From positions 62,001 to 126,000 of the forward strand of contig NZ_JAQTHV010000002.1 in the NCBI RefSeq assembly GCF_029433295.1: 64,000 nucleotides of DNA. The letters run 5' to 3'. This document shows positions 53,618-62,873 of the stretch, one piece after another (the stretch's first letter is position 1; every line of letters starts with the position of its first letter). Position numbers and translations under genes: made by a program. Below the pieces are notes generated by a model. It had not been told where the DNA came from. It saw only the letters and a list, made by a program, of their open reading frames with translations, and ran no database searches. Source of the stretch: Bifidobacterium sp. ESL0784. GTDB lineage: Bacteria > Actinomycetota > Actinomycetes > Actinomycetales > Bifidobacteriaceae.

Positions 53618-54760
53618 TCAGGCGTGCCAGACATCCTTGCCATTGTCCTTGGCGGACTTCACATCGGCATCGAGTTCGGCCTCATCAGCCTCGACCTCGC
53701 CCTTAATGAACTTCTCGACCAACTGGCGGGCTTCGGAGTCCTCATGCTGCACGGCCGGGGACTTCATGAAATAGGAGCTCGGCGCGAGAATCGGGCCGGA
53801 GAGGTGACGGTCGAGTGCGATCTTGGCAGCGCGCACGGCGTCGATGACGATGCCGGCGGAGTTCGGCGAATCCCAATCCTCAAGCTTGTACTCGAGGCTG
53901 ATCGGCACGTCGCCGAAGGTGGTGCCTTCCAAACGCACGAACGCAAGCTTACGGTCGTCAAGCCATGCCACGTAATCGGACGGGCCGATGTGGACGTTGT
54001 GCGGATCCATCTCGTGAGGCACGATCGAGGTGACGGCGCGGGTCTTGGAGACCTTCTTGGACTCAAGACGCGAACGCTGCAGCATGTTCATGAAGTCCAT
54101 GTTGCCGCCGACGTTCAACTGATAGGTACGGTCGAGACGCACACCGCGATCCTCGAAGAGACGGGCCATCACACGGTGGGTGATGGTGGCGCCGACCTGG
54201 CTCTTGATGTCGTCGCCGATAATCGGCACACCGGCATCGCGGAACTTCTGCGCCCACTCAGGGTCGGAAGCAATGAAGACAGGCAGGCAGTTGACGAAGG
54301 CGCAACCGGCGTCCATCGCGGCCTGCGCGTAGGCCTTGTCGGCCTGCTCGCTGCCAACAGGCATGTAGCTGACCAGCACGTCGACCTTCTTGTCGCGCAG
54401 CACCTGCGCCACGTCGACCGGCTCGGCGTCAGACTCGGTGATCATCTGACGGTAGTACTCGCCCAAGCCGTCATAGGTCGGCCCGCGCAGTACCTCTACA
54501 CCCTTGTTCGGTACGTCGCAGAACTTGTAGGTGTTGTTTTGCGAGGCTCCGATGGCCTCGGAGATATCCTTGCCCACCTTGAGGGCATCAACGTCGAACG
54601 CCGTCACAAACTCAATATCGCGAACCCGGTAGCCACCGAAGTTGTTGTGCATCAGGCCGGGGATCTTCTCATCATCCTTCGCGTCCTTGTAATACTCAAC
54701 ACCTTGAATCAGGGACGAGGCGCAGTTACCAATACCTGCGACTGCCACGCGAATACTCAT
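53618..54760 (-). CDS. ino1: Inositol-3-phosphate synthase
   Basis: This 380-residue NAD-dependent enzyme converts glucose 6-phosphate to inositol 3-phosphate, the precursor of phosphatidylinositol and, in many actinobacteria, mycothiol. The N-terminus [16 protein letters not shown] binds [18 protein letters not shown] and [14 protein letters not shown] are the family core with the catalytic Lys. The ATG at 54760 is followed by a full-length actinobacterial-type protein. It diverges from the PBP gene, and the 285-bp gap 54761-55046 between them contains a TATAAT at 54867-54872 and must hold both promoters. Confidence 0.94.
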   Translation of the reverse strand: MSIRVAVAGIGNCASSLIQGVEYYKDAKDDEKIPGLMHNNFGGYRVRDIEFVTAFDVDALKVGKDISEAIGASQNNTYKFCDVPNKGVEVLRGPTYDGLGEYYRQMITESDAEPVDVAQVLRDKKVDVLVSYMPVGSEQADKAYAQAAMDAGCAFVNCLPVFIASDPEWAQKFRDAGVPIIGDDIKSQVGATITHRVMARLFEDRGVRLDRTYQLNVGGNMDFMNMLQRSRLESKKVSKTRAVTSIVPHEMDPHNVHIGPSDYVAWLDDRKLAFVRLEGTTFGDVPISLEYKLEDWDSPNSAGIVIDAVRAAKIALDRHLSGPILAPSSYFMKSPAVQHEDSEARQLVEKFIKGEVEADEAELDADVKSAKDNGKDVWHA

Positions 54761-55046
54761 ATCGACTCCTTTATTTCACGTGCAAAATTCCATTTGTCAG
54801 TTTAGCCCCTCATGAAGAAAAGGCATGAGAATAAGCTGTACATGCCCCACAACGTAACGAGAATTGTATAATATATTTACGTATCAGCCATTAGGTATGA
54901 GCGAGAAAACGGCTGAAACAAAAATCGCAAAACACTAATGTGAACTACGTCACTCTTTCGTCTTCCGACAAGGAGACCACACACAAAAACCGCTTCTGGC
55001 TCTCAATCCCAGTAGTTTTTCAGGGGCAACCGTTACGGTAGTTGGC

Positions 55047-57377
55047 ATGGTCACAGAGTTTTGCACAGTTTCGGCGCGCGCCGTGAGCCCGGGCAGAGCC
55101 AAGCCCAAACGCAACTACAGAAGCACCCGGACACCGCGCGACCAATACCGGCGCCACAGCGCCAATGGTACGCAAAAACATCCAGGCAGCAACGGCCCGC
55201 AACGCAAGGCGCCCAAGAAGCATAAGCATCGCATCCTCAAATGGACGCTGGGCATCATCGCGGCCCTCATCCTCGCCGGTATCGGCGTATTCGCCTATCT
55301 TTACGCCACCACCGAAATCCCGCTGCCGGAAAAAATCGCGATGGCCGAAAAAACCAAGGTCTATTACGCCGATGGCACCACTGAAGTCGGCAATTTTGCC
55401 ACGCAGAACCGTGAGATTATCAGCTGCGACGCCTTGCCGAAATACGTCGGGCAATCCATGGTGGCAAGCGAAAACCAGACGTTCTACAAAGATACGGGCG
55501 TCGATTTCAAAGGCATCGCACGAGCCCTGCTCAACAACGTAAGCGGCGGCGCACGTCAAGGCGCCTCGACCATCACCCAGCAGTACGCGGAACGTTATTA
55601 CATGGGCGACACCCACACTTATTCCGGCAAGGTGCGCGAGGCCATCCTCGCAATGAAGATCACGAAGTCGCAGGACAAGGACAAGGTCCTGTGCAACTAT
55701 ATGAACACCATTTATCTGGGTCGCGGTGCATACGGCATCGAGGCGGCGTCAAAGGCCTACTTCAACAAGGATGCCAAAGACATGACCATGCCCGAGTCGG
55801 CACTGCTGGCCGGCATCATTCCGGCGCCTTCGACCTGGGACCCGGCAATCAATCCCAAACGCGCGCAACAACGCTATACACGCGTCATCGGCATCATGGA
55901 AAAGCAGGGCTACATCACCTCTCAGGATGCTGCCGCCAATCAACAGATGCCACCGACTGTGCCACCGCAATCGCAGCAAAGCTCGTATAAAGGCACAAAC
56001 GGCTACATTCTGCAAATGGTGCGCGACGAACTGACCGGAAGCGGGACTTTCACCCCCGACGACCTCGACACCGGCGGCTATACCATCGTCACCACCATCG
56101 ACAAAGGCAAGCAGGACCTGATGTTCAACACCGCGAGTCCATCGACCAAGGAGAACGCCAGAATTTTGAACCAGGGTATGCAGACCGGGGCGATGAGTGT
56201 CAACCCGAAAGACGGCTCCATCATCTCCTTCTACGCCGGTGACGACTACCTGACCAAACAGCTCAACAACGCCACGCAGGCCACCTACGAGCTCGGTTCG
56301 ACCATGAAACCCTTCGCACTGTTGGCGGCGGTACAGGACGGGGTGAGTCTCAATACGACGTTCAACGGCAATTCGCCGCGCACCTACGCCGGCATCACCC
56401 AACCGGTTCGTAATTTCAGCAACGAGCAGTTCGGATACACGAACCTTTACAACGCCACGGCCAATTCGGTCAATACCGTCTATATGGATCTGCAGGAGCA
56501 TCTAGGGGCCAAGAAGGTGGCGCAAACCGCGCAGGCGGCGGGCATGAGTCCGAAACTCGTACCCGGCGACAATCCCTTCACCGTGCTCGGCAACAACGGT
56601 GTGCACGTCTCCGACGTTGCACAGGCCTACGCCACCATCGCCAACCAAGGCAACAAACCGACGCTGCATATCGTCGCGTCCGTCAAGGATTCAGGCGGCA
56701 AAGACATGTACCGAGCCCCCACCGATACCGAACGCGTCTTCGGGGCCAACGACACCGCACTCGTGGCCAAGGCGATGACAGGCACCGTGCAATACGGCAC
56801 GGCCACCGAAGTGCGGAAAGTGGGCAAGACCATCGCCGGCAAGACCGGGACCGCCAACGATTCGACGGCTGGCAGCTTCGTCGGCTTCACCCCCAGCATG
56901 GTGACCGTCTTCGCCATGTGGAGCCCAGGGGCCAATGGCACGCCGCAGGAAATCCAGCCGTTGCGCGACGGCTATGGCTCAGGCGGCCAATATCCCGCAC
57001 ACCTGTTCACCGAATACATGAAACAGGCACTTGCCGACCAGCCAAACGAGACTTTCCCCGTCGCCCACGACGAAGGCAAGATCGGCGGCCCGGACGGCAC
57101 GTGGGGCAGCGGCGCCAGGTCAAGTTATTCGAGCGAATCCTACAAACGCAGGAGCTACGGGAATAGCGACTCGAACAAATCGTCTGGCGGCACTTCAGGT
57201 GGATCGACTTCAACAGACTCCGGAGTTGGAAGCACAACCGGTTCCGGCGGAGCAGGAGCCGGAAATGGAACCGGCGAAACCCCAAGCCAAGGGCAGAACG
57301 AATCCAATGGCGGCACCGGCGGGGCGAGCGGCGGAGAAAACGGGCAACAGCAAGGCCCACAGACCCAGCAGCAATAG
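55047..57377 (+). CDS. Class A penicillin-binding protein
   Basis: This 776-residue bifunctional peptidoglycan synthase has a basic cytoplasmic tail, one membrane anchor (about 64-87), a GT51 transglycosylase (E142 in SENQTFY; QGASTITQQYAERYYM; KVLCNYMNTIYLGRGAYGIEAA) and a transpeptidase with S418-T-M-K, SVN and KTGTAN. The C-terminus (about 690-776) is a low-complexity Gly/Ser/Gln/Asn tail outside the cell. The start is uncertain: no good ribosome binding site precedes the ATG at 55047, and a GTG at 55080 is possible. It polymerises and cross-links wall glycan. It is divergent from ino1. Confidence 0.93.
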   Translation: MVTEFCTVSARAVSPGRAKPKRNYRSTRTPRDQYRRHSANGTQKHPGSNGPQRKAPKKHKHRILKWTLGIIAALILAGIGVFAYLYATTEIPLPEKIAMAEKTKVYYADGTTEVGNFATQNREIISCDALPKYVGQSMVASENQTFYKDTGVDFKGIARALLNNVSGGARQGASTITQQYAERYYMGDTHTYSGKVREAILAMKITKSQDKDKVLCNYMNTIYLGRGAYGIEAASKAYFNKDAKDMTMPESALLAGIIPAPSTWDPAINPKRAQQRYTRVIGIMEKQGYITSQDAAANQQMPPTVPPQSQQSSYKGTNGYILQMVRDELTGSGTFTPDDLDTGGYTIVTTIDKGKQDLMFNTASPSTKENARILNQGMQTGAMSVNPKDGSIISFYAGDDYLTKQLNNATQATYELGSTMKPFALLAAVQDGVSLNTTFNGNSPRTYAGITQPVRNFSNEQFGYTNLYNATANSVNTVYMDLQEHLGAKKVAQTAQAAGMSPKLVPGDNPFTVLGNNGVHVSDVAQAYATIANQGNKPTLHIVASVKDSGGKDMYRAPTDTERVFGANDTALVAKAMTGTVQYGTATEVRKVGKTIAGKTGTANDSTAGSFVGFTPSMVTVFAMWSPGANGTPQEIQPLRDGYGSGGQYPAHLFTEYMKQALADQPNETFPVAHDEGKIGGPDGTWGSGARSSYSSESYKRRSYGNSDSNKSSGGTSGGSTSTDSGVGSTTGSGGAGAGNGTGETPSQGQNESNGGTGGASGGENGQQQGPQTQQQ

Positions 57378-57395
57378 GCGAAAAAAGAACAACAA

Positions 57396-57439
57396 AAGAT
57401 ATGGGCTTGCATCCTCGGTGGAGCAAGCCCATATCTTTA
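57396..57439. terminator. Bidirectional terminator between the PBP and leuA
   Basis: A perfect 16-bp stem (57396-57411 with 57424-57439) with a 12-nt loop lies between the convergent genes. The plus-strand tail is ATGGCTTTAAAGTTTT; the minus-strand tail is TGTTGTTCTTTTTT. It can serve both. Confidence 0.9.
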
Positions 57440-57539
57440 TGGCTTTAAAGTTTTAAGGTTATAGAGTTTTAGGATTTTCGCATTCCCTTTCGCTCCGGCT
57501 TTGGCAACCGGAAATAGCGGGGAATGCGAAATAGCCCTA

Positions 57540-59450
57540 TCAGCGCATCGAGCGGTTGATCGCGGAGATAATCGCCTTCAGCGAGCTGGTGGTAATCGAC
57601 GAATCGATGCCGACGCCCCAGATGATCTGCGCATTAGCTTCCCCGCCGATCTGGCACTCGATGTACGAGGCGGCCATCGCGTCGGTGCCGGCGGTCATCG
57701 CATGCTCGGCGTAATCCATGACGCTGACGGTGATACCGATTGTGGAAAGCGCATTGAGGAACGCATCGAGCGGGCCGTTGCCGGCTCCCGAGACCTCGCG
57801 CTCGATCGGGTCAGCACCATACTCGGCCCCGCGGTCGAGCAACTTGGCCTTCAAGACTGTATCGGAACCGTCCGCACCGGAAGTCACGGAAACGTTCAGA
57901 AGCTTCAAACGGCCCCAAGACTGCAACTGGTCGTCACCCTCGTCGCCCACAGCCTCGCTGGCCGCGAACGCGCCGTTCTCCTCGACCGGGAGGTACTCGT
58001 CCTTGAAGAGGCGCCAGATCTCGTCGTCCTTGACCTCTTTGTCGGTCTTGTCGGCGTAATCCTGCACGACCTTCTCGAACTCGATCTGCAAGCGCTTGGG
58101 CAGGTCGAGGTTGTGGTTGGTCTTGAGCAAGTAGGCCATACCGCCCTTGCCGGACTGCGAATTGACGCGGATAATGGCCTTGTAGCTGCGGCCGATGTCC
58201 TTCGGGTCGATGGGCAGGTAAGGTACAAGCCAGACGAAATCGTCGAGGTTGGCTCCGGCGCGTTCGGCCGCGGCCTGACGGGCTTCAAGCCCCTTCTTGA
58301 TGGCATCCTGATGGGAGCCGGAGAAGGCGGTGAACACGAAGTTTCCGGCATAGGGATGACGCTCGGAGATGGCGAGCTGATTGCAGTATTCGACGGTCTT
58401 GCGAATCTTCGGCACATCGGAATAATCGATTTGCGGATCGACGCCCTGGGTGAGCATATTGAGGCCCAGCGTGACCAGATCGACGTTGCCGGTGCGTTCG
58501 CCGTTGCCCAAGAGACAGCCTTCGACGCGATCGGCTCCGGCGAGCACGGCCAGTTCGGTGGCGGCGACGCCCATGCCTTCGTCATTGTGCGGATGCAGCG
58601 AAAGAACGATGGAATCGCGGTCTTTCAGGTTGTTGGAGACGTACTCCACCTCGTCGGCGAAGACGTTCGGCGTGGTCATCTCGACGGTGGCCGGCAGGTT
58701 GATGATCATCTTGTGGTCAGTCGTCGGCTTGATGACGTCGATGACGGCGTTGCACACCTCGACGGCATAATCCGGCTCGGTTCCGGTGAATGATTCCGGT
58801 GAATACTCGTAATACAAGTCGGTTCCGCCGGCTGCACCTTCAAGATCTTTGCAAAGTTCGGCCGCATCGGTCGCGAGCTTCTTGATGCCCTCTTTGTCTT
58901 TGCGGAAGACGACCTCGCGCTGCAGGACGGAGACGGAATTGTAGAAATGCACCACGGCACGCTTGGCTCCGCGCAGGCATTCGTATGTCTTGCGGATCAA
59001 GTGCTCGCGGGCCTGCGTCAAGACGACGATGGTGACGTCGTCGGGAATGAGCTCGCGTTCGATGAGCAAACGCACGAAATCGTAATCCGTATCGGAAGCC
59101 GACGGGAAGCCGACCTCGATCTCCTTGAAGCCCATCGAAATGAGAAGGTTCCAGAAACGCAGCTTGCGCTCGGAATCCATGGGGTTAACCAGCGCCTGAT
59201 TGCCGTCGCGCAGATCGACCGAGCACCAACGCGGGGCACGGCGCAGCTTTTTCGACGGCCAGGTGCGTTCGGGGTAATCGAACGGAATCTGCTTGTCGTA
59301 GGCCACATACTTGGTGTACGGCATTTTGCTGGGCTTTTGCGGTTCTCCTACGAAACGACGGGGAGGCAGCAGCAGGTCGTTGTTACCTCCATTGGATTGT
59401 GCGGCAACAGCCGCGAGATCAAATACCGATGATTCTTGATCCTGACCCAT
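57540..59450 (-). CDS. leuA: 2-isopropylmalate synthase (long actinobacterial type)
   Basis: This 636-residue enzyme condenses acetyl-CoA with 2-ketoisovalerate to begin leucine synthesis. CSVDLRDGNQALVNPMD, GFKEIEVGFP and the metal-binding LHPHNDEG are intact. The C-terminal regulatory domain (from about 500) carries the leucine feedback site, as in mycobacterial LeuA. The ATG at 59450 follows AGGAGG closely; a GTG just before it is an alternative. It is monocistronic, with a long 5' region (59451-59742) that contains a 15-bp inverted repeat and no obvious Leu-rich leader peptide. Confidence 0.96.
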   Translation of the reverse strand: MGQDQESSVFDLAAVAAQSNGGNNDLLLPPRRFVGEPQKPSKMPYTKYVAYDKQIPFDYPERTWPSKKLRRAPRWCSVDLRDGNQALVNPMDSERKLRFWNLLISMGFKEIEVGFPSASDTDYDFVRLLIERELIPDDVTIVVLTQAREHLIRKTYECLRGAKRAVVHFYNSVSVLQREVVFRKDKEGIKKLATDAAELCKDLEGAAGGTDLYYEYSPESFTGTEPDYAVEVCNAVIDVIKPTTDHKMIINLPATVEMTTPNVFADEVEYVSNNLKDRDSIVLSLHPHNDEGMGVAATELAVLAGADRVEGCLLGNGERTGNVDLVTLGLNMLTQGVDPQIDYSDVPKIRKTVEYCNQLAISERHPYAGNFVFTAFSGSHQDAIKKGLEARQAAAERAGANLDDFVWLVPYLPIDPKDIGRSYKAIIRVNSQSGKGGMAYLLKTNHNLDLPKRLQIEFEKVVQDYADKTDKEVKDDEIWRLFKDEYLPVEENGAFAASEAVGDEGDDQLQSWGRLKLLNVSVTSGADGSDTVLKAKLLDRGAEYGADPIEREVSGAGNGPLDAFLNALSTIGITVSVMDYAEHAMTAGTDAMAASYIECQIGGEANAQIIWGVGIDSSITTSSLKAIISAINRSMR

Positions 59451-59623
59451 CACTCCTCCTTTTCTTGGTATTACGCACCGCAGGAAGCGATGCGATGTAA
59501 CTAAATATCGTATGTTTTGATAGGCTTAATTACCTTTCAGAAACATATAAACGCTAATGATAGACAGCTCGAAGCAATAAAACCGCCCATATTCCAAGAT
59601 TTGATGAGGAAAATAAAATCCGC

Positions 59624-59703
59624 ACTCACACTAACCCACAGTTTCTATAAGATACTGTACACATTTCCATAGTTTCTTTCGGTAACCATGGGTTAGTGTG
59701 AGT
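59624..59703 (-). repeat. 15-bp inverted repeat with a 50-bp loop
   Basis: 59624-59638 and 59689-59703 (core CTCACACTAACCCA and its complement) are perfect reverse complements. They lie 40 bp past the DUF5701 stop and about 175 bp before leuA. On the minus strand ATTTTATTTTCC follows, so this may be an unusually long-looped terminator of the DUF5701 gene. It could also be a two-site operator. Confidence 0.55.
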
Positions 59704-59742
59704 CACTTTCGCGACGACAACGCATGATTGGTGAAAGAAAAC

Positions 59743-60363
59743 TCAACGGAAGAGGGAAATACCGCGGCGGGCCTGGCAGTATGCGTTGCCAAGCCATGTG
59801 TGCCGGGAAGTCGGCCACACCGAACCCAAGCGCGGAGCGTTCTGGCTCATCCAGATGCTGGGCACGCGGCCGTCGGCGCTGCGGGAACCAAGCAGGTTGA
59901 AACCGTTCTTCTTGACCAGCCAATCAGGGTGCTGGGTGGCGATGGCGAGGCCCTCTTCAAGAGTCAGCGGCATACGCTCGTCGGAATCGATGAGCTTGCG
60001 GGCCACGTCGGGCTCGCGGTTGACGTAGGCGGTGCCGGTGTGCGGGTCGACCACCAGATAGAACGGGCCTTCCGGCGGCTCAAAACCGTCCTGCGGCAAG
60101 AAGCTAGCGACGTCGCGCGGGGGCATGGTGGTGAAGCCGGCCATGCGGTTAATGCTGGTACGGGCGATTAGTGACTCCGGACTTACCAACTCGTGGGTAG
60201 GCACCAGAAGGATGTTCTCGCCCAGATCACTGTCTTTCAAGGCATCGATCAGGGGACGCGCCAGCGCACGGAACGCCGCCGCGCTCATTTCGGCCACGTC
60301 GGGATAGCCCAATGCCACAATGCGGTCCAGTTGTTTCTGCGCTTCTTGAGATGCCTTCGACAT
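59743..60363 (-). CDS. DUF5701 family protein
   Basis: This 206-residue protein matches the uncharacterised actinobacterial DUF5701 family: LDRIVALGYPDVAEMS at the start, FYLVVDPHTG in the middle, LTLEEGLAIATQHPDWL, GSRSADGRVPSIWMS and the terminal SRHTWLGNAYCQARRG. It is predicted to be cytoplasmic, without signal or membrane segments. A GGAGAT precedes the ATG very closely. It lies between asd and leuA on the same strand but has separate flanking hairpins. The function is not known. Confidence 0.82.
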   Translation of the reverse strand: MSKASQEAQKQLDRIVALGYPDVAEMSAAAFRALARPLIDALKDSDLGENILLVPTHELVSPESLIARTSINRMAGFTTMPPRDVASFLPQDGFEPPEGPFYLVVDPHTGTAYVNREPDVARKLIDSDERMPLTLEEGLAIATQHPDWLVKKNGFNLLGSRSADGRVPSIWMSQNAPRLGSVWPTSRHTWLGNAYCQARRGISLFR

Positions 60364-60498
60364 ATCTCCAGTATGTCACCTGCTCATGATGAAACACGAG
60401 GCACGTCATCTTCGTACGTTCACGACTGCAACAACACACGCCACCAGGTTCGCGCCGCTCTGGCTACTCCCGCACTCCCAGTCACGAATTATAAGAAT

Positions 60499-60544
60499 GC
60501 GGCGAAAAGCACGAATTCAGGCTATTTTTCGTGCTTTTCGTCGC
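60499..60544 (-). terminator. Long stem-loop 1 downstream of asd
   Basis: A 17-bp stem (60499-60515 with 60528-60544, one G-U) with a 12-nt loop. The core CGAAAAGCACG and its complement recur in the next hairpin. On the minus strand no T-run follows, so together they may act as a decay or termination block after asd. Confidence 0.6.
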
Positions 60545-60559
60545 GCCAAAATCGACAAA

Positions 60560-60605
60560 GCGACCAAAAGCACGTTTCCAGACCGATTTTCGTGCTTTTG
60601 GTCGC
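60560..60605 (-). terminator. Long stem-loop 2 downstream of asd
   Basis: A perfect 15-bp stem (60560-60574 with 60591-60605) and 16-nt loop, 87 bp past the asd stop. It shares AAAAGCACG/CGTGCTTTT with the preceding hairpin, so the four arms can pair alternatively. Confidence 0.65.
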
Positions 60606-60692
60606 ATTCGCAATAAACATATGAGGAAAATCAGGATTTCAGGTCATTTTTCATGATCTTCATCGCATCACCACCGATGACGCAGCCGATGG

Positions 60693-61766
60693 CTATGCGC
60701 CGAAATGCTTGTGCGCCACGATTTCTGCGAGTTCAACCGCGTTGAGGGCGGCACCCTTGCGCAGGTTGTCGTTGGCGATGAAGAACGCAAGGCCCTTCTT
60801 GCCGTCGACGGCCTGGTCCTGACGGATACGGCCGACGTAGCTCGGGTCGTGGCCGGCGGCCAGTTGCGGGGTCGGGATGTCGTTGAGCTCGACACCCGGC
60901 GCGTCTTTCAACACCTCGCGGGCCATGTCGGGGGTGACGTCGCATTCGAACTCGGCGTTGACCGACATGCCGTGAGCCGTGAAGACGCCGACGCGCACGC
61001 AGGTGCAGGAGGCGGCGAGATTCGGCAGGTGCAGGATCTTGCGGCTTTCGTTGCGAAGTTTCTGCTCCTCGTCGGTCTCTTCGCTGCCATCGTCGACGAT
61101 AGCGCCGATGAACGGGACTGCGTTGAAGGCGATGGTGCGCACGACCTTGGTGGGCTTGGGGAAATCAATGGCGGAACCGTCGAAGACAAGCTTATCGGCG
61201 CCTTGGTCGACGGCGGCCTTGGCCTCGTTCATCAGCTGCTCGACGCCGGCACGGCCAGCTCCGGAGACCGCCTGATACGAGCTGACAATCAGGCGCTTCA
61301 GGCCGAAGTGGGTATCCAGCGCTTTCAGGACCGGGATGCAGGCCATGGTGGTGCAGTTCGGATTGGCGACAATTCGGCGCGGGATATTGTCGAGATCGTC
61401 GGGATTGGCTTCGGCTACCACCAACGGCACCTCGTCGTGCATGCGCCATTGCGAGGAATTGTCAATGACATAGGCACCGGCTTCGGCGAATTTCGGCGCC
61501 CAGACTTTGGAGGTGCCGCCACCGGCGGAGAAGATGGCGATGTCGATGCCTCTCAAATCGGCTCTGGCAACGTCTTCGACCACAATGTCACGGTCACGCC
61601 ATTTGAGCACGGTGCCGGCAGAATGTGAGGAAGCGAGAAAACGCAGGTTGTCGATAGGGAAATTCCGCTCGTCAAGTACGCGACGCATCACCATGCCGAC
61701 CTGGCCGGTGGCTCCCAGCACCGCGACATTCACTTTGCGCTGTTGCGTTTCATTTGACCCGGCCAT
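60693..61766 (-). CDS. asd: Aspartate-semialdehyde dehydrogenase
   Basis: This 357-residue NADPH enzyme reduces aspartyl phosphate to aspartate semialdehyde, the branch point for lysine/DAP and methionine/threonine. The N-terminus VAVLGATGQVGMVM binds NADP; the catalytic Cys is in NPNCTTMA; SYQAVSGAGRAG follows. The ATG at 61766 follows GGGAGGG; the frame extended by ten codons is less likely. It lies downstream of the two aspartokinase genes on the same strand, but a 403-bp gap suggests its own promoter. Confidence 0.95.
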   Translation of the reverse strand: MAGSNETQQRKVNVAVLGATGQVGMVMRRVLDERNFPIDNLRFLASSHSAGTVLKWRDRDIVVEDVARADLRGIDIAIFSAGGGTSKVWAPKFAEAGAYVIDNSSQWRMHDEVPLVVAEANPDDLDNIPRRIVANPNCTTMACIPVLKALDTHFGLKRLIVSSYQAVSGAGRAGVEQLMNEAKAAVDQGADKLVFDGSAIDFPKPTKVVRTIAFNAVPFIGAIVDDGSEETDEEQKLRNESRKILHLPNLAASCTCVRVGVFTAHGMSVNAEFECDVTPDMAREVLKDAPGVELNDIPTPQLAAGHDPSYVGRIRQDQAVDGKKGLAFFIANDNLRKGAALNAVELAEIVAHKHFGA

Positions 61767-62169
61767 GGTATTCCCTCCCGTTCGGCGGCCACTCACTCAT
61801 GGCTCGCACCGCCGCAATCTCTGATTACTGTCTGCACAAACGAAGCACAGGCGACTATATGTGCCATATCATAGCGCGAGGTACTTCGTGCCCATTGCTT
61901 GCGTACGACTATATGAGATATGTACATGTACGTACACGAGATATGTCGACCATGAGAACGAGCCGATGCAGATAAGCGACGGCGTGAAGACACAATGGAG
62001 CGGTCCCTGTTACTTCAACGACAATCAAATTACGATAGATTTAATCTATTATCAAATAAATTTTACGTTCTTACAGGCTGCTAATCCAAGAATCCGATAC
62101 GAACATCGACACACGGCAAACCCCGCACAATACCGCAATATCGAATCGCAAACCGTCACGGCGCAGCGT
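61767..62169. other. Long gap between asd and the aspartokinase ACT gene
   Basis: This 403-bp gap holds the asd leader. CGACTATATG occurs twice (near 61852 and 61908) and GAGATATGT twice (near 61914 and 61938), with short palindromes GTACATGTAC and TGTACGTACA between. An AT-rich palindrome TAGATTTAATCTA lies at 62036-62048. I see no gene; a regulatory region is likely but not defined. Confidence 0.45.
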
Positions 62170-62790
62170 TTAGCGACCGGTGCCGCCGTAGACCACGGCT
62201 TCCACCTGATCGGCATCGAGGCCGTAAGCCGTATGCAGCGCACGCACTGCGTCATCCAGTTGGTCGAGCGGCACGAGGGCAGCGATGCGGATCTCGGAGG
62301 TCGAAATCATCATCACGTTGATATGTTCGGCGCTCAAGGCCTCGAAGAACTTGGCGGCCAGGCCGGAATGGGTTTTCATGCCCACACCCACCACGGCGAC
62401 CTTGCCCACGTTGCTATTGACGGAGTAGGAGTCGTAATCGAGTTTGGCTTTCTTGCCGTCAAGCGATTTCTCGACGGTTTTCACCGTGGAATCGGGGACG
62501 GTGAAGGAGATGTCGGCCTTGCCGGTGGATGCGCCGGCCTGCACGATCATGTCGACGTTGATGCCGCTTTTCGCCAGTTCGGTGAATACGCGTGCGGCCA
62601 TGCCAGGAGTGTCGGGCACACCGCGCAAAGTGACCAACGATTCGGTGCGATCGTGTGCAACGCCGGAAATCACCGGGGTCTCCGGGCCGAGATCGGGGAA
62701 GATATCGCCCATCGACTTGGTTTCGACCTTACCGGTTTTGCCTTGATCGGTCGAATTCACGTCATTGCCTTTCGTGCTCTCACTGCTCAT
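62170..62790 (-). CDS. Aspartokinase regulatory (ACT) subunit, separate gene
   Basis: This 206-residue protein is the regulatory half of aspartate kinase encoded alone. After a polar 40-residue N-terminus it reads ISGVAHDRTESLVTLRGVPDTPGMAARVF, the first ACT domain, then KVAVVGVGMKTHSGLAAKFFEALSAEHINVMMI, the second. These bind lysine/threonine for feedback inhibition. It has its own AAAGGAAA ribosome binding site and ATG, 83 bp after the catalytic gene, so the split is genuine and not a frameshift artefact. In most bacteria this subunit is the in-frame 3' part of lysC. Confidence 0.92.
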   Translation of the reverse strand: MSSESTKGNDVNSTDQGKTGKVETKSMGDIFPDLGPETPVISGVAHDRTESLVTLRGVPDTPGMAARVFTELAKSGINVDMIVQAGASTGKADISFTVPDSTVKTVEKSLDGKKAKLDYDSYSVNSNVGKVAVVGVGMKTHSGLAAKFFEALSAEHINVMMISTSEIRIAALVPLDQLDDAVRALHTAYGLDADQVEAVVYGGTGR

Positions 62791-62873
62791 CGTGTTTCCT
62801 TTGCTCTCTTATCGTTGAAGTCTGTTCCGATATATTTTGTAGGTATTGTGACAACGGCATTGTTTCGAGAAAT

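Larger units (their letters stand above)
60364..60692. other. Gap between DUF5701 and asd, mostly hairpins
   Basis: This 329-bp stretch contains the two long hairpins listed separately and the DUF5701 leader. I find no small gene with a ribosome binding site. Confidence 0.55.

Noticed and set aside
59454..59640. Leucine attenuator peptide for leuA
   Set aside because: A short minus-strand frame of 17 codons exists, but it has only two scattered Leu codons and no clear terminator/antiterminator pair.
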